DNA of 40,289 nt, taken from NCBI RefSeq assembly GCF_900078685.2, contig NZ_LT546166.1, positions 3,801,940-3,842,228 of the forward strand, written 5' to 3'. Numbering within the stretch: position 1 is the stretch's first letter; the number at the start of each line of letters is the position of its first letter. The translations under genes were made by a program, and so were the position numbers. Shown here piece by piece: positions 1-7,277 of the stretch. The notes under the pieces are model-generated. The model made no database searches. It had not been told where the DNA came from and saw only the letters and a program-made list of their open reading frames with translations. The stretch comes from Mycolicibacter icosiumassiliensis. Its GTDB lineage: Bacteria > Actinomycetota > Actinomycetes > Mycobacteriales > Mycobacteriaceae.

Positions 1-162
1 ACCCCGCCCCCGTCCCCGCAACCCACGGAAGGAGTAACACCCACCGGGACCAAGGAACCCGGCGCCACCGCACGACACGCGGCGCCGACACCTCCCCTGC
101 GACCGAAAACCACGCCCACCAGCAGACCTCACGGGAGCACCCGACCCACCATGAAAAATTGA
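1..162 (+). other. Possible 3' tail of a Pro/Thr-rich protein (partial)
   Basis: One forward frame is open from the window edge to a TGA at 160-162 and encodes a Pro/Thr/Arg-rich low-complexity tail. Another forward frame is also open through the same stretch, and a third ends early at TAA (36-38). The composition is typical of disordered C-termini of mycobacterial plasmid proteins, but GC-rich noncoding DNA gives the same picture. It is recorded only so that the left edge is not assumed to be empty. Confidence 0.2.
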
Positions 163-169
163 GGTTTAC

Positions 170-175
170 TATTAT
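170..175 (+). promoter_or_regulatory. -10 box of a probable leaderless transcript
   Basis: TATTAT lies 6 nt upstream of the ATG at 182, and no Shine-Dalgarno sequence is visible. This is the geometry of a mycobacterial leaderless mRNA, in which transcription starts at the first base of the start codon. It supports 182 as the true start of the following small gene. Confidence 0.5.
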
Positions 176-181
176 CGATGT

Positions 182-436
182 ATGGCAACCGCATCCGAAA
201 TCACACTGACTCCAGACGAAATAACCGATATAGTGAATGTATTAAATTCTCTAACCAACGCGTTGGCGGGCCTCCAAGGGTCAATAAGCCAGAACGTAAC
301 CCCTAAAGACATTGCGACCGCCGCAAATTTCACCGCAGGAGTGATAGTAGCACTTGCCCCGTTCGTCGGTCCGGCGATCTCGGGAATTTGTACACTCGTA
401 AACCTTATAATCGACTTCGGAGAAGAGGCGGCGTAG
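182..436 (+). CDS. Small hydrophobic protein of unknown function (84 aa)
   Basis: I do not recognise this protein. It has a polar N-terminal half rich in Thr, Ser, Asn and Asp, then a hydrophobic stretch (about residues 52-80) that could be a membrane helix or amphipathic segment, and an acidic end (DFGEEAA). There is no signal peptide. It is first in a tight cluster with the 79-aa ORF 2 nt downstream and the secreted protein at 698. Base composition is clearly less GC-rich than the rest of the window, suggesting transfer. The size and pairing recall holin- or bacteriocin-like peptide pairs, but nothing in the sequence proves this. Confidence 0.6.
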   Translation: MATASEITLTPDEITDIVNVLNSLTNALAGLQGSISQNVTPKDIATAANFTAGVIVALAPFVGPAISGICTLVNLIIDFGEEAA

Positions 437-438
437 AC

Positions 439-678
439 ATGACCAGTCCGGTAGTGATAACCCAAAATTCAATCCCTCCGCAGCTTTCTGTCGCATTCAA
501 TAGCTTGAGTGGTCAGTTTAAATCACTCGTCGGAACCATTGATGCGGATGCACAAGCATTCGTTACGGAGTTGATAACCGATCTGAAAGTGCAAGCGCCG
601 GCGTTGGGGGCAGCCTTCGGCGACGCTGTTGTCGAAGCTGGTGAATGTGTATTTGACTCCCTGAGTCATTTGCTATAA
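439..678 (+). CDS. Small protein of unknown function, partner of the 84-aa gene (79 aa)
   Basis: The ATG at 439 is 2 nt after the stop of the previous gene, behind a purine-rich GGAGAAGAGG within that gene's 3' end; a longer in-frame start at 388 would overlap the neighbour and is less likely. The protein is predicted mainly helical with alternating hydrophobic and polar residues, has one Cys near the C-terminus and no signal peptide. It is probably co-transcribed and translated together with the 84-aa gene. The low GC matches that neighbour. Function is unknown. Confidence 0.6.
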   Translation: MTSPVVITQNSIPPQLSVAFNSLSGQFKSLVGTIDADAQAFVTELITDLKVQAPALGAAFGDAVVEAGECVFDSLSHLL

Positions 679-697
679 GGCGGGGGGCATTCAAGCA

Positions 698-1384
698 ATG
701 GTAGTTATCCGCAGGGTCGGTGTCGGCATTGTGCTGGTAGGTGGCTTTGCGGCCCTCGGTACTGGTGCAGCTCTCGCCGACAACGGCGTTGGCGAGATCA
801 ACGGTTGGACCGTAACGCAAGATGGAGGTGACGATTCGTCTGGGAGTGCTACGCTGTCGGACCCTTCCGATTCACTAGGCTTCGGAACCGCGCCGATAGA
901 AGGTACTTGGACCACATCAGATGCACCTATAAGCAGTATTGGATCCAATGACCAGTTTGTCACGCCTACGTCAACGTTATTCACGCCAGATAATTTATTT
1001 ATCGGCGACTCGTGGCTACCGGGGCTTGAGACCGCACTTGTCCAAACTGGCAGCGGGGCTGATTCATCTAGTACAACTGCTCTGCTGGTTCCCTCACTAA
1101 ACGGCAAGGAAGTAATTGACTTGCTGCAGACTGCTAGCACCCCTGACCATCCTTTACCATTGTTTAATCCGGATGCTACTGGCCCGGTTGAGGTCGGCGG
1201 CGTCGAGCTAGCCTCTCCGGAGGACGGCGCACTGCTCAACGATCTATTCGCTGCTGCGTTCAAAGGCGACAGTGGCGCTTGGAACAGTGCAACAGAACTG
1301 TTTGATGATTGGCTCGGGATCGACCCGTCGGGAGCTGCTGAAGCGGTCGATCCAAGCAATTTGCTGCCTGATTTCGGTTTCTAA
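698..1384 (+). CDS. Secreted protein of unknown function (228 aa)
   Basis: Residues 1-27 form a classic signal peptide: basic start (VIRR), hydrophobic core, and an A-x-A cleavage site in ALADN. The mature part is acidic, rich in Ser, Thr, Asp and Gly, lacks cysteines and ends in Pro-Asp-Phe-Gly-Phe. A GGCGGGGGGC stretch precedes the ATG. It lies 19 nt after the 79-aa gene, so all three probably form one operon. The signal-peptide/ALAD junction, overall acidity and Phe-terminal end resemble the protein at 4901-5452, suggesting two diverged members of one secreted mycobacterial family. No catalytic motif was recognised. The ISL3 element is inserted 12 nt after its stop. Confidence 0.7.
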   Translation: MVVIRRVGVGIVLVGGFAALGTGAALADNGVGEINGWTVTQDGGDDSSGSATLSDPSDSLGFGTAPIEGTWTTSDAPISSIGSNDQFVTPTSTLFTPDNLFIGDSWLPGLETALVQTGSGADSSSTTALLVPSLNGKEVIDLLQTASTPDHPLPLFNPDATGPVEVGGVELASPEDGALLNDLFAAAFKGDSGAWNSATELFDDWLGIDPSGAAEAVDPSNLLPDFGF

Positions 1385-1396
1385 ATTTTCCTAGTG

Positions 1397-1404
1397 ATTC
1401 GTTG
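1397..1404 (+). repeat. Target-site duplication, left copy (ATTCGTTG)
   Basis: The 8-bp ATTCGTTG is repeated exactly at 2798-2805 on the other side of the IS. Eight bp is the usual duplication length of the ISL3 family, so the element arrived by transposition and has not rearranged since. Confidence 0.9.
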
Positions 1405-2797
1405 GGCTCTTGTGACGTTGTAGTGGGTCTGTGACCTGGGAATTTGGGGCGCAACGCCATGTCCTGCTTACGTTTTGGACTGTTACGGGTTCAAGACGGA
1501 AGAAGGTGGCACGGCGTTGCGCATGTCCAGGGTATTCGCATCCGGGCTCGGTAGCCCAAACATGGTGGTCGAGAGCGTTGATCTGCAGGTCGAGACCCGG
1601 CGGCAGCACGGGCAGCTGGTGGCCAGTGAGGTGCTGGTATTGAGCGTGCGCCCCAAGGCCGCCGCGGCCCGCCGCTGCTCGCGGTGCAAGGCCCGCTGCC
1701 CGGGCTATGACGTCGCCGACGAGCCGCGCCGCTGGCGGACCCTGGACGTGGGCACCACCAAGTGCTACCTGCAGGCATACGCGCCGCGGGTGGAATGCCG
1801 AGAGCATGGGGTGGTGGTCGCCGATGTGCCGTGGGCGCGGCCGGGCGCCAAACACAGCTACCTGTTCGAGGACACCTGCGCGTGGCTGACCGCGCACGCC
1901 GCGATGAGCGTGGTGGCAATGTATTTGCGGGTGGCCTGGCGCACCATCGCCGCGATCGTCGGGCGGGTTGTCGCCGATGGCCGCGACACCAACGACCTGC
2001 TGGCCGGGTTGACCCGCATCGGCATTGACGAGATCGCCTACCGCAAAGGCCACCGGTATTTGACCTGCGTCATCGACCACACCAGCGGCCGGCTGGTGTG
2101 GGCCGCCGAAGGCCGCAACAAGGACACCCTGGGCCGGTTCTTCGACGAGCTCGGCGACCAGGGGGCCGCGGCGTTGACCCATGTGAGCTGTGATGGCGCC
2201 GAGTGGATCCACGCGGTGGTCGCCGAACGCTGCCCGGCCGCCGTGATTTGCCTGGATCCATTTCATATCGTGGTCTGGGCGATGAAAGCCCTCGACAAGG
2301 TCCGGGTCCGCACCAACGCGGTCGCCGGCACTCGGGATCGGCACGCCATGTGGGCGGTGCGCAAGAATCCCGCCGACCTGTCCGGTGAGCAGCGCACCAG
2401 CCTGGCGACCATCCAAGGGACCAACAAGACGCTGTATCGGGCGTATCTCCTCAAAGAGCAACTCCGGGAACTGCTTCGGGTCAAAGGCGATGATGGACGC
2501 AAGCTGCTGGCCGGATGGTTGTCGTGGGCCAAACACTCCCGCATCCCCGAATTTGTCAAGGTCGCGGCCACCATCGAGCGGTACCGCCAGCTGGTCCTGA
2601 ACACTCTCGATCATGGCCTGTCGAATGCTCGGTCAGAGGCCACGAACACCCACCTGCGGGCATTGACCAAGCGTTCCTACGGGTTTCACAGCCCCGAGGC
2701 GCTGATCGGCATGGCCATGCTCACCCGCGGCGGCCTATGCCCGCCACTGCCCGGCCGCGCAGCATGAAACCCGACCCACGGAAACGTCAGGAGATCC
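1405..2797 (+). mobile_element. Complete ISL3-family insertion sequence (1,393 bp)
   Basis: The element is bounded by 25-bp imperfect terminal inverted repeats, 1405-1429 and 2773-2797 (19 of 25 positions match; both begin GG and share TGACGTT and GTGGGTC blocks). It is flanked by perfect 8-bp duplications and contains a single full-length transposase gene. It sits between the secreted-protein gene and the endolysin locus without breaking a recognisable gene. Confidence 0.9.
1523..2767 (+). CDS. ISL3-family transposase (414 aa)
   Basis: DDE transposase that cuts and joins the ends of the surrounding IS. The N-terminus has a zinc-binding cluster (Cys52-x2-Cys55, Cys59, and a Cys/His group near residues 92-96) typical of ISL3 proteins. 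The catalytic acidic residues are probably Asp169 (IGIDEIAYRKGH), Asp224 (CDGAEW) and the Glu in NARSEATNTH near residue 380, next to the family signature preceding the RSYGF block. The ATG at 1523 is preferred; an upstream in-frame TTG at 1475 would add 16 unlikely residues. Length is normal and the frame is intact, so the element may be active. Confidence 0.92.
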   Translation: MSRVFASGLGSPNMVVESVDLQVETRRQHGQLVASEVLVLSVRPKAAAARRCSRCKARCPGYDVADEPRRWRTLDVGTTKCYLQAYAPRVECREHGVVVADVPWARPGAKHSYLFEDTCAWLTAHAAMSVVAMYLRVAWRTIAAIVGRVVADGRDTNDLLAGLTRIGIDEIAYRKGHRYLTCVIDHTSGRLVWAAEGRNKDTLGRFFDELGDQGAAALTHVSCDGAEWIHAVVAERCPAAVICLDPFHIVVWAMKALDKVRVRTNAVAGTRDRHAMWAVRKNPADLSGEQRTSLATIQGTNKTLYRAYLLKEQLRELLRVKGDDGRKLLAGWLSWAKHSRIPEFVKVAATIERYRQLVLNTLDHGLSNARSEATNTHLRALTKRSYGFHSPEALIGMAMLTRGGLCPPLPGRAA

Positions 2798-2805
2798 ATT
2801 CGTTG
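2798..2805 (+). repeat. Target-site duplication, right copy (ATTCGTTG)
   Basis: Exact copy of 1397-1404, directly after the right inverted repeat of the ISL3 element. Confidence 0.9.
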
Positions 2806-2898
2806 TTGAAATAGTCAATGTTCCCACCGTCAGCGGCACTGTCGATCCGGCTGCACACTGGCCAACAAACAGTTAGATGATGGAATTATAGGGCTCCG

Positions 2899-3072
2899 AT
2901 GAATAAACACGGTCGCCCTACGCGGGCCGGGGAAATTCGACGCCAAGCTGGCGCGGTTGCCACCGCGGTCGAGACCGAGGGTGGGCTGCGCTGGGAGGTG
3001 TGCCGCGACCATGATGGGCTGATACGAATCACCAGATGCCTTGCCCACACTGACCATTGGCACCGGCCGTGA
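2899..3072 (+). CDS. Small basic ORF coupled to the endolysin gene (57 aa)
   Basis: An ATG at 2899 opens a 57-codon frame rich in Arg and His, with two Cys (EVCRDHDG and TRCLAH). Its TGA (3070-3072) overlaps the GTG start of the lysin gene in a GTGA arrangement, a standard sign of translational coupling. No strong ribosome-binding site is visible; the region just upstream is AT-rich. The closely spaced Cys and His residues could bind a metal. No family recognised. The overlap is the main reason to believe it is expressed. Confidence 0.45.
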   Translation: MNKHGRPTRAGEIRRQAGAVATAVETEGGLRWEVCRDHDGLIRITRCLAHTDHWHRP

Positions 3073-3746
3073 CGCTGTTCTACCCCGATTGCAGTAACAA
3101 CAACTGGTCATCGACCCAAGACGCCATCAATTTCCTCGAACAGCTTGTGCCCGAAGGCTTTAGCGGCATCTGCCACAAAGTCTCCGAAGGCAGCTACTAC
3201 GAAGACCCCTACTGGCCAGCCGTGCAGCAGTGGTGCCGGAACAACAATCTGCCCGTCATCGGCTACCACTACGTCACCACCGACAACGCAGCCGCCCAAG
3301 CCCGGACCTGGACGGCCAACAACGGCGGGCCGGTCGCCATGCTGGACTGGGAAGCCAGCGGTGGCGATCTGGCCAACCTGACCGCCGTCGTTGATGCGTT
3401 CAACACCGCCGGCGTCACCGTGCAGCTGGGCTACTACCCCCACTGGTACTGGCAACAACAGGGAGGGGGCACGCTCGCAGGGCTGGCCTCCTACCTGGTG
3501 TCCTCCGGTTACCCCGACGGCGGCGGCTACGCCTCCACTATCTATGCCGACTCCGGCGGCAACGGTGGAACAGGCTGGGCACCGTACGGCGGTGCTACCC
3601 CAGCCGCCTGGCAATTCACCAACCAAGCCCTCATCGCCGGACGCAACGTCGACTGCAACGCCTACCAAGGCGCCGACCTCCGAGTCCTGTTCGGAACCAC
3701 CACACCCACCCGTACGCCCACACCGAACGGACCTGTTGCGCTATAA
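3069..3746 (+). CDS. Phage-type GH25-like endolysin domain protein (225 aa)
   Basis: Predicted peptidoglycan muramidase of the glycoside hydrolase 25 fold, as in the glycosidase module of mycobacteriophage lysin A proteins. Visible hallmarks are the N-terminal YPDCSNNNW strand, SEG..Y.DP, the GYHYV strand, the LDWEAS motif with the paired Asp/Glu expected at the active site, the GYYPHWYW segment, WQFT, and the terminal VDCNAYQG strand. It then ends in a short Thr/Pro tail. No signal peptide is present, as expected for a holin- or lysis-released phage enzyme. The GTG at 3069 is chosen because it overlaps the upstream stop (GTGA); a TTG at 3057 is the alternative. Phage lysins of this group are usually multi-domain, so this single domain may be a remnant or a domesticated lysozyme. 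Confidence 0.72.
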   Translation: MTLFYPDCSNNNWSSTQDAINFLEQLVPEGFSGICHKVSEGSYYEDPYWPAVQQWCRNNNLPVIGYHYVTTDNAAAQARTWTANNGGPVAMLDWEASGGDLANLTAVVDAFNTAGVTVQLGYYPHWYWQQQGGGTLAGLASYLVSSGYPDGGGYASTIYADSGGNGGTGWAPYGGATPAAWQFTNQALIAGRNVDCNAYQGADLRVLFGTTTPTRTPTPNGPVAL

Positions 3747-3949
3747 GCGCTGGTCACCATGCCATCGGGCTCCGGCCCTATTCCGGACAATATGGGGGTA
3801 GATTCCGGGCTTGTCAGCAAACCTCACCCGGTTCCCACCACGGCTCGCCGTGCCGCAGTACACCGGATCGCACACAGACCACCCGGTGGCCAGTTGCTGT
3901 GGACCTCACCGAGTGGCGCGCAACCTTGGGGCTGTGGGGCCGGTGTCTT

Positions 3950-3955
3950 TACACT
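3950..3955 (+). promoter_or_regulatory. -10 box of a probable leaderless transcript (EspC-like remnant)
   Basis: TACACT sits exactly 7 nt upstream of the GTG at 3963, the spacing of mycobacterial leaderless promoters. It suggests that the remnant below once had, and may still have, its own promoter. Confidence 0.4.
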
Positions 3956-3962
3956 GCTCGGT

Positions 3963-4130
3963 GTGGAACCGCTGCGGGTCAACCCGGTCGGCCTGCACAA
4001 GACGGCCGGCGGCATTCAGGAACTCGGTGGTCAACTCGCCGGTGCCCGCCCCACACCACCACCGGTGGCCGGCGGGTCGTGGCAGTCCAGTGTGACCGTC
4101 GCAGTCACCACACACCGGGGCCGCCGCTGA
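3963..4130 (+). pseudogene. EspC-like (type VII secretion-associated) fragment, frameshifted and truncated
   Basis: The frame from GTG 3963 encodes EPLRVNPVGLHKTAG, a run of helix-forming residues, then GSWQSSV. This is the N-terminal pattern of the roughly 100-residue EspC/ESX-secretion-associated helical-hairpin family. It stops after 55 residues. Shifting frame near 4110 gives a better family-like continuation (HTGAAADA), so a 1-nt indel is likely. The homology then runs out at about 4135, where the recombinase locus begins. It is therefore both frameshifted and truncated, and is probably non-functional. No cognate ESX locus is present in the window. Confidence 0.55.
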
Positions 4131-4155
4131 CGCCAGACCGGGTGAATCGAGCCCA

Positions 4156-4716
4156 TCACGCGGCAGCCGTCTGGCTCAGTGCCCGGTACAAGGTGGAGCG
4201 TCCAACACCGAGGGTGCGGGCGACTTCCTCGACGCGGTGGCCGGCGGCGACCAGGGTGCGGGCCTGGTCAAGCTGGCTGTCGGACAGGCTCGGGCGGCGG
4301 CCGAGCCTCGTGCCGCGGGCTTTCGCCGCGGCAAGGCCGGCCTGGGTGCGTTCCACGACCAGGCTGCGCTCGAACTCCGCCAGGGCGCCGAACACCGACA
4401 GCACCAACCGACCCGAGGCACTGCCGGTGTCGATCGACTCCGTCAACGATCGCAGGTGAATTCCCCTCTGGCTCAACGACTCCACCAACTCCAGCAGGTT
4501 CCGCAGGGACCGGGCCAGCCGGTCCAGGCGCCACACCACCAGGGTGTCCCCTGCGCGAAGGTGCTCCAGGCAGCGGTCCAGCTCCAGGCGATGCGACAGC
4601 GCCCCGGAGACACCGCGATCGGTGTAGACCTTTACCGCCCCCGCAGCGGCGAGCGCGTCGAGTTGAAGGTCAGGGCTTTGGTCCGCCGTCGAGACGCGGG
4701 CGTATCCGATCAACAT
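4156..4716 (-). CDS. Small serine recombinase (resolvase/invertase type, 186 aa)
   Basis: Site-specific recombinase of the small serine family. It begins MLIGYARVSTADQ with nucleophile Ser9 flanked by Arg7, has the conserved WRLDRLARS segment, the SASGRLVLSVFGALAEFER long helix, and a C-terminal helix-turn-helix (RVEEVARTLGVGRSTLYRAL) that binds the crossover site. The start at 4716 is chosen because GGGATGG lies 7 nt upstream and the conserved domain begins there; 20 further upstream codons are open but not conserved. It is complete and normal in length. There is no transposase of the Tn3 type beside it, so it may act as a plasmid multimer resolvase or stand alone. Confidence 0.88.
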   Translation of the reverse strand: MLIGYARVSTADQSPDLQLDALAAAGAVKVYTDRGVSGALSHRLELDRCLEHLRAGDTLVVWRLDRLARSLRNLLELVESLSQRGIHLRSLTESIDTGSASGRLVLSVFGALAEFERSLVVERTQAGLAAAKARGTRLGRRPSLSDSQLDQARTLVAAGHRVEEVARTLGVGRSTLYRALSQTAAA

Positions 4717-4900
4717 GAGCGCCACCATCCCAGAAGGAACCGACAGACCCGTTGCGGGAATCCTATTGCGAGACAACCATCCGGGACCGGGCGACCAGCA
4801 GATTCGGCCGCCGGCACCGATGCAGCTAGGCCATCCCGAAACCGAGCGCTTTCGGGAAGTGACAACCCCGCGGGGTAGGCGGGTGAGGTCGCGGTGGGGA

Positions 4901-5452
4901 TCAGAAGGGTAGATCGAAGGCGGAGGCTAGGTCCGCCCCGGCGTTTCCGGCGTCGAAGCCGCCAAGGTCAAAAATCTGATCCACGATCTTGCCGACCACC
5001 AGGGATGGGAGGGCGTCGAATAGGACCGCGCCGTCCATTTGGAAGCTGGTCGTGGCTGCGGCAAGCTCGTTGCTGAGTGAGGGGTCGGCGGCGTACTCCT
5101 GCGCGGCGGAAAGGAAAGCCTCACTGGTCTGGCTTAGCTGCTGATCCGGTCCGTCGAAAAGTAGGTGCCCTAAGCCGGAGAACGTCTCGTTGTCGGATGT
5201 CAGCAGCGGTCTTTCAATTCCCTCCAGTTGGGTGAAGTCGCTCGCGTACCGACTTGTATCGAGGGGGGCGTCTCCACTCGTTTTGGAGATGATGCTGAAT
5301 GCCTCGATCGCGTTGGCGGATGCGGAGCTGATCAGGTCGAGGTCGGTCACGTCCGAACCGTCAGCGAGGGCCGTACCCATGCCGAAGATCGCGGCGGCGA
5401 AACCCCCAGCGGCACTCACGCTGATCGTCATCCAACGCCTGTTGTAGCCCAT
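4901..5452 (-). CDS. Secreted protein of unknown function (183 aa)
   Basis: The signal peptide comprises residues 1-35 (basic GYNRRW start, hydrophobic core, cleavage after ALA in GTALADGS). The mature part is acidic, rich in Ala, Ser, Leu and Asp, without cysteines, and ends in Leu-Pro-Phe. The ATG at 5452 is chosen because GGGAGG lies 7 nt upstream. The layout (ALAD cleavage region, acidic mature domain, Phe at the end) resembles the product of 698-1384. No catalytic motif is visible, and it is a single gene with no co-directional neighbour within 400 nt. Confidence 0.7.
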   Translation of the reverse strand: MGYNRRWMTISVSAAGGFAAAIFGMGTALADGSDVTDLDLISSASANAIEAFSIISKTSGDAPLDTSRYASDFTQLEGIERPLLTSDNETFSGLGHLLFDGPDQQLSQTSEAFLSAAQEYAADPSLSNELAAATTSFQMDGAVLFDALPSLVVGKIVDQIFDLGGFDAGNAGADLASAFDLPF

Positions 5453-5882
5453 GTGCCCGTACCTCCCGCTGCCCGGCCCCATCGATTCTCGGTGCTAACT
5501 CACCAGATGAGCCGTTGTGGAACCTCAAAGCTACTGATCATCGGAGCCGGCTTCAAACGAGTACCTCCTGGCGGACTCGGCGATCCCCTCTCGTCGCGCC
5601 CAGCATCAACGGGGTCCGGAGCGGATCTGGTCCCCTCATGGGCCGGCCCCATAGGATCGTGACGGCTGTGTGAAGCCCCTGGCTCGAAGGTAGCAGCGCT
5701 GTGGCGGTCGGATGGTGTCAGCCAGCTTCCACCCACGCCACATCATATGCAGCGGGCTCAAACCGCTCTAAATCCTATCGTTTCCAGCGCATCACAAGCC
5801 GATTATCCCGCGGATGGACAGGCTGCGCCCAAATCATAACCGATCGCGGGATTTAAATCTATGAAACGATCAATATCTCCGT
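5453..5882. other. Intergenic stretch without a supported gene
   Basis: It holds the promoter side of the secreted-protein gene and the 3' flank of the gene ending at 5883. Frames here are short and lack start-site support. The right part (5760-5880) is AT-richer than the left, marking the change into the AT-rich pair of genes. No RNA gene or strong hairpin seen. Confidence 0.4.
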
Positions 5883-6596
5883 TCAAAATCCTACATTATG
5901 CACATGATGCGTTAGTGGATGCTCCGGCAGCGGGTTGATCGTATCCGCATCCCATGTTATTTTCTGGTTTGCCTTGACGGGCATTCCCTCCAACGTACTA
6001 CTTTCAATGAGCGCCTGAATGCAGTCATGACTGCCGCCAACGTATGTCGACAGCAGGTCTATTTCCGTCGCCACGCACCATGCATTATCGATCGGCCACC
6101 ACAGATTTGCTGTACGTGCCAGTTCCAATTCAAATGGGTTGGCCACAGCATCGATCGGCTTTTCAATAGCAAGCATCCGACGCTCCGGTAAATCAATAAC
6201 ATCAGCATTTTGAACCTCGGCGCCATACCCGTCCCACAATGCGTAGACTATGGAATTGGACTTCGTAAACTTACTCAGGACGCGTGCCAGCTCTTTCGCT
6301 GTAGCGTCCGTAAGTGTTCCTCTGTCGGGAATTTGATAATGTAACACGCCCCTGTAGTTAGTGCCCCACGTCCCTAGCAGTGATCCCCATTCCATCGACG
6401 GATGCACGACACGGCCATTAAATTTCGCCACCTCGTTCCACGCACACGGCTCAGCTGTCCCGTCGGGCTCAACACGTATGGCGGGGTGGAATATTCGAGC
6501 GTACGCGTCGAACACAGGAGGGACTAGCGACCCGACATCGTGATCATCGAAAGAGTGCAGCTGTTCCGTTATCCACTGACTAGGTGGGTGTGTCAT
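5883..6596 (-). CDS. Hypothetical protein, second gene of an AT-richer two-gene operon (237 aa)
   Basis: I do not recognise a named function. The protein is soluble-looking, Trp/His/Asp-rich, with blocks such as SMEWGSLLGTWG, SIVYALWDGYG, ELELARTANLWWPIDNAWCVATEIDLLSTYVGG, and a His-rich C-terminus. The Trp-rich aliphatic blocks recall actinobacterial proteins annotated only as hypothetical, some of which accompany secreted or toxin genes. The start at 6596 has GGAG 6 nt upstream. It lies 39 nt after the 150-aa gene, so the two are probably co-transcribed. Codon use is noticeably less GC-rich than that of core genes, consistent with recent acquisition. Confidence 0.65.
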   Translation of the reverse strand: MTHPPSQWITEQLHSFDDHDVGSLVPPVFDAYARIFHPAIRVEPDGTAEPCAWNEVAKFNGRVVHPSMEWGSLLGTWGTNYRGVLHYQIPDRGTLTDATAKELARVLSKFTKSNSIVYALWDGYGAEVQNADVIDLPERRMLAIEKPIDAVANPFELELARTANLWWPIDNAWCVATEIDLLSTYVGGSHDCIQALIESSTLEGMPVKANQKITWDADTINPLPEHPLTHHVHNVGF

Positions 6597-6635
6597 TGTA
6601 AACTCCATTCGCAAGCGACGGTTGGCAAGCTGAGG

Positions 6636-7088
6636 TCACGCAGGGGGTAGTGCACAATTAATGTTTGAAACAGCGCCGGTATTACCTATCAAGCCGACGG
6701 GAGTGACATAGCCAGGTGGAAATATCACAAAGGCTCCAGCAGAACCGTGATAGTTTGCGGCAGGTCCAAATATGCACAACGTGGCGGCGTTTCCCTGAAG
6801 ACGGGTACCAGCCCCAATAAATGGTAAACTGATCGACGTGATACCGTCGTTTTTATACAGAATTACCACCATTGTCATAAACGGAACTGACCCACCAGTA
6901 ATAGTCGTTCTTGCCTCTACATTTAGAGTGCCCGGTATGTGAGTCGATTTATGGGCGTTAAAAACCTGAATTGCCGCGTTTATAATGTTTCCAACCGCTG
7001 CGGCTGATCCGGAGCGGACCGAAATGCTGGGCGGTGCGCCACCTTCTGCCGCACGAGTGGCCGCTGCTGCACCTGCTGCCTGGGTCAT
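6636..7088 (-). CDS. Hypothetical protein, first gene of the AT-richer operon (150 aa)
   Basis: Not recognised. It has an Ala-rich N-terminus (TQAAGAAAATRAA), then a beta-rich Gly/Ile/Val/Asn region containing two hydrophobic strands (FMTMVVILYKN, FVIFPPGYV) and a single pair of Cys. The start at 7088 is chosen because AGGGG lies 6 nt upstream; 58 further open codons upstream look unrelated. There is no signal peptide. A beta-sandwich structural or secreted-effector fold is plausible from composition alone. The downstream partner at 5883-6596 could be its accessory or immunity protein, but this is guesswork. Confidence 0.6.
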   Translation of the reverse strand: MTQAAGAAAATRAAEGGAPPSISVRSGSAAAVGNIINAAIQVFNAHKSTHIPGTLNVEARTTITGGSVPFMTMVVILYKNDGITSISLPFIGAGTRLQGNAATLCIFGPAANYHGSAGAFVIFPPGYVTPVGLIGNTGAVSNINCALPPA

Positions 7089-7277
7089 ACATTTCCCCTC
7101 TCGAGCACCATGGGCTGGACAATTACGGACGACGGTAGACAACAACGATAATAGGTACAGCGCTTGCGTCCGTGTCGTTGCTAAGAACCGAGTAACGAGT
7201 TCCGGGTTTTCTGGGGCGAACGAGCTTTGGTGCGGTCCGAACCGCCTGCTGTCGACCTCCATCTAGTTCCTCGCACC

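Noticed and set aside
1391..2614. Long minus-strand frame of 407 codons over the ISL3 transposase
   Set aside because: It is a GC-rich shadow of the transposase frame, has no family motif or start-site support, and runs out of the left inverted repeat.
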